NCBI GenBank assembly: GCA_036522155.1
Contig: DATDGI010000158.1
Coordinates: 3,895-67,894, forward strand
Direction: 5' to 3'
Length of the DNA stretch: 64,000 nt
DNA from: UBA9676 sp036522155
GTDB lineage: Bacteria; Actinomycetota; Actinomycetes; Streptosporangiales; Streptosporangiaceae
Within the stretch, counting starts at the first letter, position 1. Each line of letters opens with the position of its first letter. The translations under genes were made by a program, and so were the position numbers. The notes beneath the pieces are model-generated. The model saw only the letters and a list, made by a program, of their open reading frames with translations, made no database searches and was not told where the DNA came from. Of the stretch, positions 18,373 through 25,606 are shown one piece after another.

Positions 18373-18771
18373 ATGTGCAACCAGAACGAGTGGATCGTGC
18401 GCGAGGCCTTCCTGGCCTACGACCGTGGGGACCTCGCGCGGATGATGGACTTTGTGGATCCCGAGCTGGACTGGACCTATCTCGATCCGGACCTGCCTGA
18501 CCCGCGCCCGCAGACCTGCCACGGCCGCGGCGAACTGGAAAAGGCGCTGCGGCGGCAGGCCGAACTGGGGCTGCGCGCCCAGCTCGAAGAGGTCATCGCG
18601 GCCGGTGACCAGGTGATGCTGGTGATGCGGACCCCGGGGGTGGACAAGTACCGGCAGCGGCAGGCGGACGACCGGACCTACGATGTGATCACAATGCGGG
18701 ACGGGCTGATCGCCGGGCTGCACGCCTGCCGTGACCGCAGCGAGGCACGCTCGCTCGCGGGCATCAGCTGA
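18373..18771 (+). CDS. SnoaL-like / NTF2-fold protein
   Basis: A 132-aa protein starting WIVREAFLAYDRGDLARMMDFVDPELDW, typical of the SnoaL-like branch of the NTF2 superfamily: a helical start with a cone-shaped sheet and pocket. The GRGELEKALRR helix and the final beta strand VITMRDGLIAG follow the family pattern. These proteins act as cyclases, isomerases or ligand binders; nothing here tells which. It stands alone upstream of a methyltransferase gene. Confidence 0.75.
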   Translation: MCNQNEWIVREAFLAYDRGDLARMMDFVDPELDWTYLDPDLPDPRPQTCHGRGELEKALRRQAELGLRAQLEEVIAAGDQVMLVMRTPGVDKYRQRQADDRTYDVITMRDGLIAGLHACRDRSEARSLAGIS

Positions 18772-18812
18772 ATCCAGGCCGAAAGCCCGGCGCCGGGCGG
18801 ATCGCGCCGCTC

Positions 18813-18824
18813 TACAATCGCCCG
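18813..18824 (+). promoter_or_regulatory. Leaderless -10 element TACAAT
   Basis: TACAAT at 18813-18818 lies 6 bases before the GTG at 18825, with no ribosome site between them. This fits transcription starting at the start codon. Confidence 0.5.
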
Positions 18825-19619
18825 GTGGAGCAGTACGTGATCAGGGGCGGCAAGGAGGGCTACGAGCGTCTCCTGCTGCTGTCGCACGAGCGCTGGCCCG
18901 GCACCGCGGCCCTGTTCGGGCGGGCTGGCCTGTCCCCGGGGATGCGGTGCGTCGATCTGGGCTGTGGTGGCGGCGAGGTCACGCTGGAGATGGCCAGGCT
19001 CGTCGGGCCGGGGGGATCGGCCGTCGGCGTCGACATGGACGCGGTCAAGCTCGACCTGGGGTGCCAGGCGGCCGCGGCCCGTGGGCTGCGTAACGTGGAG
19101 TTCCGGCAGCTCAACGTCAACGACTGGGATGAGCCCGGCGGATACGACGCCGTCTTCTGCCGGTTCCTGCTCCAGCACCTGAGCCAGCCGGTCGGCCTGC
19201 TGCGCCGGATGTGGGCGGGTGTCCGCCCGGGCGGGGTGCTCATGGCCGAGGACGCCGACTTCGACGGCTGGTGCTGCCATCCACCCAACGCCGGGTTCGA
19301 CTTCTTCGTGCGCAGCTACCGCGAGGTGGCCCGGCGGCGGGGCGGGGATCACGCGGCCGGGCGCAAGCTGTACGCCTACTTCCTGGCCCTGGGTATTCCG
19401 GATCCTGAGGTGAGCCTGGCCCAGCCGGTATATCTGCGCGGGGAGGGGAAGACGCTGGCCTGGTCGACGCTGGATGCGACCAGGGAAGCGATCGTGGCGG
19501 AGGGGGTTGCGTCTTCCGATGAGGTGACGGACGCGCTCGCCAGCCTGGCGGAGTTCACCGCCGATCCGGAGACGCTCATCGGCGGTCCCCGCATCTTCCA
19601 GCTCTGGTCGCGAAGGTAG
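18825..19619 (+). CDS. Class I SAM-dependent methyltransferase (UbiE-like)
   Basis: A 264-aa methyltransferase: motif I CVDLGCGGGEVTLEMAR, strand-2 acidic VGVDMDAVKLD, motif post-I FRQLNVNDWD and FCRFLLQHLSQP, followed by MWAGVRPGGVLMAEDADFDGW. A C-terminal helical cap covers the site. The GTG start is supported by a leaderless -10 just upstream. The substrate is unknown. The gene converges on the G1 peptidase gene. Confidence 0.85.
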   Translation: MEQYVIRGGKEGYERLLLLSHERWPGTAALFGRAGLSPGMRCVDLGCGGGEVTLEMARLVGPGGSAVGVDMDAVKLDLGCQAAAARGLRNVEFRQLNVNDWDEPGGYDAVFCRFLLQHLSQPVGLLRRMWAGVRPGGVLMAEDADFDGWCCHPPNAGFDFFVRSYREVARRRGGDHAAGRKLYAYFLALGIPDPEVSLAQPVYLRGEGKTLAWSTLDATREAIVAEGVASSDEVTDALASLAEFTADPETLIGGPRIFQLWSRR

Positions 19620-19662
19620 GCGCGGGGCCGGGACTGAGCGCAGGCTCGGGCCAGGATCATGA

Positions 19663-20451
19663 CTAATAGCGCTGCCACTGCACAGCGAAATCCGTCCCGT
19701 CTGAGGCAGGATCCCAGGTCACATCTTTCGCCAGCGGGAACAGGGTGTTGGTGTAAATCGTGTACTGGGTGAGATTCGCGCCGAGGTCCAGTGCCGTCTG
19801 CGGGCCATTTTGCACCCAGTAACAGTTCTTGAAGACGACATTCTTCGTGAACTGCGGCCACGTCGCATTGCCCGGATCCTCCACGATCCATTCACCGGTC
19901 TGCGGGACAGCGCTGGAGCTTTGGTTGATCATGATCTTGGTGTAGTGCCAGTGCTTCGTGTTGTCGAATATCCTGAGGACGAAGTAACCGGCGCCCTGAT
20001 CAGTAACGTCCGCGCGCATGGAGTCATTGACCGAGACGGGGTATTTACCGTTCGCGGTGATATGAACGGGAGGCTTTGGCGGGAACTCGTACCAGGCCCA
20101 GTAGGTGGCCTTCCCGTTGATGCACTGGCTGTCCGTCCCAGTCTGCTCAAGATTGTTGCCAGATTTTGCACCTCCGAGGCCAGGCCAAACCGAGACCTGC
20201 CCAGAGATCGGCTTACCGTTCCTGCTGCAGTTGACCGAGGGTACAGTCCAGGTACCGCTAACACTGAGCGGTGTATCCGAGGGGTTCGTAAAGTCGAGGC
20301 CGTAGCCCGCCCAGACCTGATTAGGATGATCCGTGATATCAACCCGTGCGAGGGCTGCGGTTGGCAGCCACATGGCTCCACAGGTTATGAGGGCTACGCT
20401 CATCGCCGAAGATCCGAGCAGCCGCCCGAGCCATTTTCGTGCCACGCCCAC
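19663..20451 (-). CDS. Secreted G1-family (eqolisin) glutamic peptidase
   Basis: A signal peptide (about residues 1-35, ALA cleavage) is followed by a beta-sandwich domain of the G1 family. The catalytic pair of scytalidoglutamic peptidase can be matched: Gln103 in LEQTGTD and Glu191 in EWIVEDP. WAWYEFPP and SGTWTVPSV are further hallmarks. G1 enzymes cleave proteins at acid pH without pepstatin sensitivity. The start is GTG 20451 or GTG 20445, the latter 6 bases after AAGGGG. The gene is AT-richer than its neighbours, suggesting transfer. Confidence 0.82.
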   Translation of the reverse strand: MGVARKWLGRLLGSSAMSVALITCGAMWLPTAALARVDITDHPNQVWAGYGLDFTNPSDTPLSVSGTWTVPSVNCSRNGKPISGQVSVWPGLGGAKSGNNLEQTGTDSQCINGKATYWAWYEFPPKPPVHITANGKYPVSVNDSMRADVTDQGAGYFVLRIFDNTKHWHYTKIMINQSSSAVPQTGEWIVEDPGNATWPQFTKNVVFKNCYWVQNGPQTALDLGANLTQYTIYTNTLFPLAKDVTWDPASDGTDFAVQWQRY

Positions 20452-20462
20452 CCCTTAGCCAT

Positions 20463-20498
20463 CGCTTCACAGGTTCAGTCATGAGACTGAGCGAAGCG
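20463..20498. promoter_or_regulatory. Nested inverted repeat upstream of the G1 peptidase
   Basis: TCAGTC (20475-20480) and GACTGA (20485-20490) form an inner repeat with a 4-base loop. CGCTTC (20463-20468) and GAAGCG (20493-20498) form an outer one. It sits just upstream of the peptidase start and may be an operator or a 5'-leader hairpin. Confidence 0.4.
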
Positions 20499-20635
20499 CC
20501 CTTATTCCGCAGTCGCGCCGTGACCCTTATACCGAGAAGCGGGGCTTGCCGGGATCTTCGTTAGCTCTATGACGCCTCAGTTCAGCCGGAGGATGACAAG
20601 ACCCGGCCCCTTGCTGGTCTGGGACGGCTGGGCGG

Positions 20636-21736
20636 TCAGCGGTTGGCGGCCCGGGCGGCGACGGGCCAGCGGTCGATGACGTGCCCCGAGTCGGCGACCA
20701 TGAGTTCGGGGACGAGGTTGACGGCGGTGCAGACATGGTTGGGTACCACGGCGACCACGTCCCCTAGCGACGGGGAGCTCCCGTCAATGGAGACCACGGC
20801 GTGGTGCTCCCACAGTCCGGTGATCCGGGCGTCGGGCCAGTCGGCGAGCCGTCCGTAGCCGCTGGCCCAGGCCGGCCGGTCTGGGCCGAGCACCTTGGAC
20901 CCAGCGTCGAGAACGATCCGTCCCGGTGCTGGGCGGCTGACCACGGTGGCGGCCACCATCAGCGCCACCTCGTCCATCGAGACGGTCCCCAGCTCGACCT
21001 GCTGGGCGTCGTTGAGCGCATAAACGCCGGGCCGCAGCTCGGTGAGCGCACCGGTCCGGGCCAGGCGGGCGCTCGGCGTCGAGCCGCCGCTTCGCTCCAC
21101 GTCCCTGAACCCGGCGGCGGCCAGCCCGGCGGCGGCCTGGTCCAGGGCGGTGGCCTCATCGGCGGCGGCAGCCGCCGCGGCGCCCGGCGCGTAGCTGTGG
21201 CCGGGGAAGGTGAACACCCCGCTGACCTCCAGGCCGGCCTGCTGTGCCGCTTGGGCAACGCCGGCGGCGCCGGCCGGCTGCACACCACTGCGGCTCAGGC
21301 CGCAGTCGACTTCGACCATGACCCGCACCCTCCCGGCCAGTGGGGCCAGCCGCTCGGCCGCCGCGACGGAATCGGTCCCGACGGTGACCTGGACCCGCTC
21401 GGCTAGCTCACCCAGCCGCGTGACCAAGTCCCCTGCCGGCCACAGCGGGTAGGCGATGAAGATGTCCTGTACCTCAGGCCCGGCCTGAACCGCTCCGCTG
21501 CGGCCGGCCAGGCTCTCAGCCTCACCGACGGTGGCCACACTCAGGCCCCGGGCACCCAGAGCCATCTGCCGGCGCGCGATCTGCGGGCACTTGTGCGTCT
21601 TGGCATGCGGTCGCAGCGCCACCCCGGCACCGGCCGCAAACGCCGACATGCCCGACAGGTTGCTTTCCAGCCGGTCCGCCAGCACCAGCGTCGCCGGAGT
21701 GGCCAGGCCGCCCGGCAGAAGACCGCCGATCCCCAT
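20636..21736 (-). CDS. PLP-dependent D-threonine aldolase / D-serine dehydratase-like enzyme
   Basis: Fold-type III PLP enzyme of the DSD1/D-threonine aldolase family. An alanine-racemase-like barrel carries the PLP lysine in RPHAKTHKCP (about residue 46). The C-terminal domain carries the probable zinc ligands His and Cys in VPNHVC. I start at the ATG at 21736 after a GGGGGG stretch; a TTG further upstream has no support. Likely substrates are D-threonine or D-serine. It lies 61 bases beyond the MarR gene's stop on the same strand. Confidence 0.85.
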   Translation of the reverse strand: MGIGGLLPGGLATPATLVLADRLESNLSGMSAFAAGAGVALRPHAKTHKCPQIARRQMALGARGLSVATVGEAESLAGRSGAVQAGPEVQDIFIAYPLWPAGDLVTRLGELAERVQVTVGTDSVAAAERLAPLAGRVRVMVEVDCGLSRSGVQPAGAAGVAQAAQQAGLEVSGVFTFPGHSYAPGAAAAAAADEATALDQAAAGLAAAGFRDVERSGGSTPSARLARTGALTELRPGVYALNDAQQVELGTVSMDEVALMVAATVVSRPAPGRIVLDAGSKVLGPDRPAWASGYGRLADWPDARITGLWEHHAVVSIDGSSPSLGDVVAVVPNHVCTAVNLVPELMVADSGHVIDRWPVAARAANR

Positions 21737-21797
21737 CCCCCCATCATCACCCGCAGGCCTGACTAGGCCGCGCAATTCAGGATCGTGCGTTGTGCTC

Positions 21798-22295
21798 CTA
21801 CGGCGGCGGCAGGGTGATGGCGAGTTTGCGCAACAGCCCGGCGAGCTGGCTTTGTTCTGTCGCGGTCAGGCCGCTGAGGATGCGCTGCTCGTTGGCCACG
21901 TGCTGGCCGGCCGCTTGGTCGATCCGGCTGAGGCCCTTGGGCGTCAGCGTGATCAGGACGCCGCGCCGGTCACTCGGATCGGGCCCGCGGGTGATGTGGC
22001 CGGCGGCCTCGAGCCGGTCGAGCCGTTTGGTAGTGCCGGACGAGGTCAGCATCAAGGTCGCGGCGAAGTCGGTCGGGCGCAGCCGGTAGGGCGGCCCGGC
22101 GCGGCGCAGCGTGGCGAGGACGTCGTACCAGCCGGGTTCCAGGCCGCTGGCGGCGTACACGGGATCGAGCCGGCGCTCGATCTCCCGGCAGAGGCGGGAG
22201 ATCCGGCCGATCACGGCGATCGGCGAGGTATCGAGGTCGGGCCGCTCGCGCTGCCACTGGTCGAGGATCGCATCGACGCCATCGGTGTCTGCCAT
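21798..22295 (-). CDS. MarR-family transcriptional regulator
   Basis: Winged-helix regulator, about 165 aa. The N-terminal dimer helix is followed by the winged helix (LRPTDFAATLMLTSSGTTKR, then the wing DPSDRRGVLITLTPKG). The ATG at 22295 is preceded by TACAGT 7 bases upstream, fitting a leaderless transcript; an in-frame GTG lies 9 bases further. A cluster of palindromes lies 60-100 bases upstream. MarR proteins usually respond to phenolic ligands. Confidence 0.88.
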   Translation of the reverse strand: MADTDGVDAILDQWQRERPDLDTSPIAVIGRISRLCREIERRLDPVYAASGLEPGWYDVLATLRRAGPPYRLRPTDFAATLMLTSSGTTKRLDRLEAAGHITRGPDPSDRRGVLITLTPKGLSRIDQAAGQHVANEQRILSGLTATEQSQLAGLLRKLAITLPPP

Positions 22296-22357
22296 GAGCC
22301 GCACTGTAACCCGGCCGGGCTGTATGCCGTCTGCGGACGTAATCTCTTGAGGTTTAG

Positions 22358-22399
22358 CTTCCTAGGATGTATCTTTCTAAGAAATAACGTCCTAGGAAG
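22358..22399. promoter_or_regulatory. Triple palindrome, probable MarR operator
   Basis: CTTCCTAGGA (22358-22367) and TCCTAGGAAG (22390-22399) are a perfect 10-bp inverted repeat. The 22-base spacer contains a third related palindrome, TTTCTAAGAAA (22374-22384). Each is an imperfect or perfect form of TTCCTAGGAA, with centres about 15 bases apart. The site lies in the divergent region beside marR and most likely controls the rightward promoter. Confidence 0.6.
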
Positions 22400-22413
22400 G
22401 GTAGGCCGGAACG

Positions 22414-22524
22414 ATGCTCTCACCACTCATCTCCAGTCTCAAGCGACGTGGCCAGCGCCTGCGCGTCCGGCGCCTTCCCGGCTACCGGGCCGAGCCGATG
22501 CCGCGGATGCGGTGGTACTCATGA
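22414..22524 (+). CDS. Possible 36-codon ORF, divergent from marR
   Basis: ATG to TGA, 36 codons, beginning 14 bases after the palindrome cluster, in the place where the MarR target gene would be expected. The product (MLSPLISSLKRRG...) is short and basic and matches nothing I recognise. It could be the 5' stub of a lost target gene or not be coding. Its end overlaps the 3' end of helR on the opposite strand by 6 bases. Confidence 0.25.
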   Translation: MLSPLISSLKRRGQRLRVRRLPGYRAEPMPRMRWYS

Positions 22525-24684
22525 CCCCATCCAGGAGCTCGTGAGGATGACGAGTCGCTGGGTCGCCCGGGTCATCGCGACATAACGGTCGACCGCTCCT
22601 TCGATCCCCTCGCCGAACGCCTCTAGGTCGATGAGGACGACCAGGTCGAACTCGAGCCCCTTCGACAGCTCCGGGGTCAGCGACCGGACGCGGGACGTCG
22701 CCCGGAACGCGGGATCGCCGATGACGCAGGCGATCCCTTCGGCGTGCGCGGCGAGCCAGCCGTCGAGTACCGGGCCTAGGTCCGCGGCGGATCCGTGGAC
22801 GACGGGGAGGCCGCTGCGGCGGATGGAGACCGGTACGTTGGCGTCCGGGAGCACGGCCCGGATGACCGGCTCGGCTTCCACCATGACCTCTTCGGGCGTC
22901 CGGTAGTTGATGTTCAGGGAGGCCAGGCGGATCTGGTCGAGCCCGATCCGCTTGAGCCGTTCCTGCCACGACTCCGTGAACCCGTGCCGGGCCTGGGCCC
23001 GGTCCCCGACGATGGTGAAGCTCCGGGACGGGCAGCGGAGCAGCAGCATCTGCCACTCCGCGTCGGTCAGTTCCTGAGCCTCGTCCACGACGATGTGCGC
23101 GAACGGGCCGGCGAGCCGGTCCGGATCGGCAACGGGCAGTGCGGCCTCATTGACCAGGGCGTCCTGGAAGTCCTCGCCGCGCAGCATCGTCACCAGACCT
23201 ACGCCGTACTCGTCGTCCGCGGCCTCGATCAGGTCGTCGACGACCCGGGCCATCTGCTCGCGTTCAGCGGCGACCGCGGCGTCATGCCGGCGCTTGCGTC
23301 GTGATGCCTGCGGGTCGCCCAGCCGCTGCCGTGCCGCGTCCAGGAGCGGCAGGTCGGACACCGTCCAGGCCTGGGCGTCCCCGCGCTGCAGCTTCTGAAC
23401 CTCATCGCGGCTGAGCCAGGGCGCGCACAGGCGCAGGTAGGCAGGGACCGACCACAGGTCTCCGACGAGGTCAGCCGCCTCGATCAGCGGCCACGCGCGG
23501 TTGAGGGCCGTGAGCAGCTCCTCGTTCCGCAGCAGCGACTTGCGGAGCAGGTCAGCCGAGACGTCGCCGTCGTACTTGTCCTTCAGGATCGCGAGCAACC
23601 GCTCCCAGATCTGGTCGCGCGCCTCGTTGTGCGGAGTACCTGGTTCTGGCGTTTCGAACGCCTCGGCCCAGTCCTCGGCGCTCAGCCAGATGTCGGACCA
23701 GTGGGTCTCGACCGTCATCCCCCTGGTGGGCGGCTTCTCGTAGAACCTGACGGCCGGCTCGATGGCCTTCACCAGGTCCGCGGACGACTTCAGACGGGCC
23801 ACCTCGGGGTCGGTCTCGATCGCTGCCGCGGCTCCCTCGGCGACGAGGCCCCGCAGGGTGCAGGTCTGCACGCCCTCCTCTCCGAGGCTGGGGAGGACGT
23901 CCGCGACGTAGGCCAGGTAGGGCTGGTGCGGACCGACGAACAGCACGCCGCCCCGGTGGTGACCGAGGCGAGGGTCGGAGTAGAGGAGGTAGGCGGAGCG
24001 GTGCAGCGCGACGACGGTCTTCCCCGTACCCGGACCGCCGTCGACGACGAGAGCGCCGCGGGATCCCGCGCGGATGATGGCGTCCTGGTCGGCCTGGATG
24101 GTGGCGAGCACGTCTCGCATCCGGGCCGACCGGCTGCTGCCCAGGCTGGCGATGAAGGCGGACTGGTCGTCGAGCGCGGCGTGCCCTGCAAGCCCGTCCG
24201 AGGTGAACACCTCGTCCCAGTAGTCGCTGATCCGGCCGCCGGTCCAGCGATACCTGCGGCGGCTTACCAGGCCCATCGGGTTGGCGTGGGTCGCCCCGAA
24301 GAAGGGCTCAGCCGCGGGGGAGCGCCAGTCGATCAGCAGCCGGCGACCCGCGCGGTCCGTCAAGCCAAGCCGGCCGACGTACACGGGCTCAGGATTGTCT
24401 GCGCCGACCATGCGTCCGAGGCACAGGTCCAAACCGAAGCGGCGCAGGACGCGCAGGCGAGCGGACAGCCGGTGGATCTCCAGGTCCCGGTCCATCGCTT
24501 CCTGGCCGATGCCGCCGGGCGCCTTGCGCTCGGCATCGAGGCGGTCGGACAGGTCGGCGATCGTCTGCTCGAGGCTCTCCGCGATGGCCGCGAAGTGCCG
24601 CTCGTCGCCGGCGATCAGTGCCGGGTCGGCCTTGGCGGAGAGGCGGTCGGGAAGGTCGAACGCGCTGGTAGTCAGGGGATTCAC
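22519..24684 (-). CDS. helR: RNA-polymerase-recycling ATPase HelR (HelD-like, rifamycin resistance)
   Basis: A 721-aa SF1 helicase-like motor of the HelD/HelR type. It has an N-terminal helical arm (residues about 25-90), the SPAAEPFF motif near 122, Walker A DGGPGTGKT near 216-223, VVDEAQE, a Q/GD motif (VGDRAQ) and the C-terminal motif YVAMTRATQRLVIL. HelR proteins remove rifamycin-stalled RNA polymerase from DNA and protect it. The start is GTG 24684, one base after the TAA of a 33-codon upstream ORF (TAACGTG), so translation is probably coupled. A rifamycin-associated element lies about 160 bases upstream. Confidence 0.87.
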   Translation of the reverse strand: MNPLTTSAFDLPDRLSAKADPALIAGDERHFAAIAESLEQTIADLSDRLDAERKAPGGIGQEAMDRDLEIHRLSARLRVLRRFGLDLCLGRMVGADNPEPVYVGRLGLTDRAGRRLLIDWRSPAAEPFFGATHANPMGLVSRRRYRWTGGRISDYWDEVFTSDGLAGHAALDDQSAFIASLGSSRSARMRDVLATIQADQDAIIRAGSRGALVVDGGPGTGKTVVALHRSAYLLYSDPRLGHHRGGVLFVGPHQPYLAYVADVLPSLGEEGVQTCTLRGLVAEGAAAAIETDPEVARLKSSADLVKAIEPAVRFYEKPPTRGMTVETHWSDIWLSAEDWAEAFETPEPGTPHNEARDQIWERLLAILKDKYDGDVSADLLRKSLLRNEELLTALNRAWPLIEAADLVGDLWSVPAYLRLCAPWLSRDEVQKLQRGDAQAWTVSDLPLLDAARQRLGDPQASRRKRRHDAAVAAEREQMARVVDDLIEAADDEYGVGLVTMLRGEDFQDALVNEAALPVADPDRLAGPFAHIVVDEAQELTDAEWQMLLLRCPSRSFTIVGDRAQARHGFTESWQERLKRIGLDQIRLASLNINYRTPEEVMVEAEPVIRAVLPDANVPVSIRRSGLPVVHGSAADLGPVLDGWLAAHAEGIACVIGDPAFRATSRVRSLTPELSKGLEFDLVVLIDLEAFGEGIEGAVDRYVAMTRATQRLVILTSSWMGS

Positions 24685-24685
24685 G

Positions 24686-24787
24686 TTATCGGCTCCGGTC
24701 CGCGCCGAGTGCCCGCAACCGCACCGCGAGTCCCATCGGCGGCTCGACGTCCCCGCGCGACCCATACCTCGGCAGCAACACACGCAT
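24686..24787 (-). pseudogene. 33-codon glycosyltransferase N-terminal stub
   Basis: ATG at 24787 to TAA at 24686. The first 30 residues (MRVLLPRYGSRGDVEPPMGL..., ending RALGAD) are the canonical start of MGT/GT1 glycosyltransferases, the family that includes rifamycin glycosyltransferases. After RALGAD the frame ends within four codons. It lies directly between the rifamycin-associated element and helR. Either it is a deletion remnant of an rgt-like gene or it survives as a leader peptide coupled to helR. Confidence 0.65.
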
Positions 24788-24828
24788 TCCGCGACCCCCC
24801 ATTTCCGCGGGTTCTGGCCCGGCCAGCG

Positions 24829-24864
24829 ATTATGCGGCACGACCCGGGTCTTGCCGCAAGCCCC
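24829..24864 (-). promoter_or_regulatory. Rifamycin-associated element and promoter of the stub-helR unit
   Basis: On the minus strand, the 19 bases at 24864-24846 read GGGGCTTGCGGCAAGACCC, an imperfect inverted repeat centred on CTTGCGGCAAG. This matches, from memory, the rifamycin-associated element found before rifamycin-inactivation genes and helR in actinomycetes. A -10-like CATAAT lies downstream at 24834-24829, so the element would overlap the -35 region. Confidence 0.65.
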
Positions 24865-24962
24865 CCGGTCCGCTATACGTTGAAAGTGGAGGGGAGTGGG
24901 TGCTCTCCAGCAAGGCCGGCTCGAACGTCGTCGAGAGCGCGGCCAACCCGGCCCACCTCCTC

Positions 24963-24980
24963 GCCAGGCACAAGCCTGGC
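24963..24980. other. Perfect 7-bp hairpin 3' of tRNA-Lys
   Basis: GCCAGGC (24963-24969), loop ACAA, GCCTGGC (24974-24980). It lies about 120 bases beyond the 3' end of tRNA-Lys in the direction of tRNA transcription. There is no T run, so a terminator role is uncertain. Confidence 0.35.
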
Positions 24981-25000
24981 CAGGACAGGTCAGCAAGGTG

Positions 25001-25068
25001 TCGCACATCAGCCGAAGCCAGCGTCGCGCATCAGCCGGAACCGCGTCGCACATCAGCCGGAGCCAGAA
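25001..25068. repeat. Three tandem copies of a 22-23-bp unit
   Basis: Copies start at 25001, 25024 and 25046 with the core TCGCACATCAGCCGGAGCC. They differ at a few bases and have no spacers. The array lies about 35 bases from the 3' end of tRNA-Lys. Confidence 0.6.
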
Positions 25069-25100
25069 TGCCGCACCTCACCCGGGACCACACCGTTTGC

Positions 25101-25175
25101 TGGTGGGGCGCCAGGGGCTCGAACCCTGAACCAACGGATTAAAAGTCCGCTGCTCTACCGTTGAGCTAGCACCCC
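25101..25175 (-). tRNA. tRNA-Lys (TTT)
   Basis: A complete cloverleaf on the minus strand. Acceptor arms GGGGTGC/GCGCCCC, the T arm with GGTTCGAGCC-like core, anticodon loop CTTTTAA giving TTT (Lys), and an encoded CCA at 25103-25101. An integrase remnant lies about 70 bases beyond its 5' end. Confidence 0.93.
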
Positions 25176-25246
25176 GCAAGAATAAGCTAGCTAACCTGCT
25201 ATTTGTTTCATATCGGTGCCCTCCAGGTCAGTAAAGCTCACCTCTT

Positions 25247-25570
25247 ATGGCGCTCCCGGATTTCGCTGGAACGTTGATCCTTGCTGACCTGCTCCCGTCA
25301 TGGAAGCTGGCTCTCAAGGTTGCCAGCCAGTCACCCAAGACCATCGTTTCCTACCTGGACTCCATGAAGCGCCTAGCAGACTACCTTGCGAGCGAGGGCC
25401 CTGAGCGGGCGCTCCAGGCATCAGCAGCTTCCTCACCCGGAGCTAGGCTGTCCGGCCAGCGTCAGCAGCGAAGCACCACCGCAACCCGCGCGTCTACTTC
25501 CGCTGGCTGACCGCTGGGGGAGAACCATGACGCGGTTGGACAAGCCCAAGGTGACCTGGCCGCTCCGCCG
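25247..25570 (+). pseudogene. Degraded tyrosine-recombinase (integrase) remnant
   Basis: The first frame gives an integrase core-binding (SAM-like) N-terminus: LLPSWKLALKVASQSPKT, then VSYLDSMKRLADYLASEG. The frame then breaks, and a later frame near 25480-25530 gives HRNPRVYFRWLTAGGE, the usual next segment of the same family, before a stop. No catalytic domain is present. It lies beside tRNA-Lys, a common integration target, so it is probably the residue of a lost element. Confidence 0.7.
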
Positions 25571-25606
25571 GGGTGACCAGGCCGTTAGCGCCGGTCGGCC
25601 TAGCAG

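Noticed and set aside
25001..25068. Three direct repeats as a CRISPR array
   Set aside because: The copies are contiguous without spacers, are not identical, and no cas genes are in the window.
23629..25164. Plus-strand frame opposite helR running into tRNA-Lys
   Set aside because: Antisense shadow; it crosses the tRNA and has no domain.
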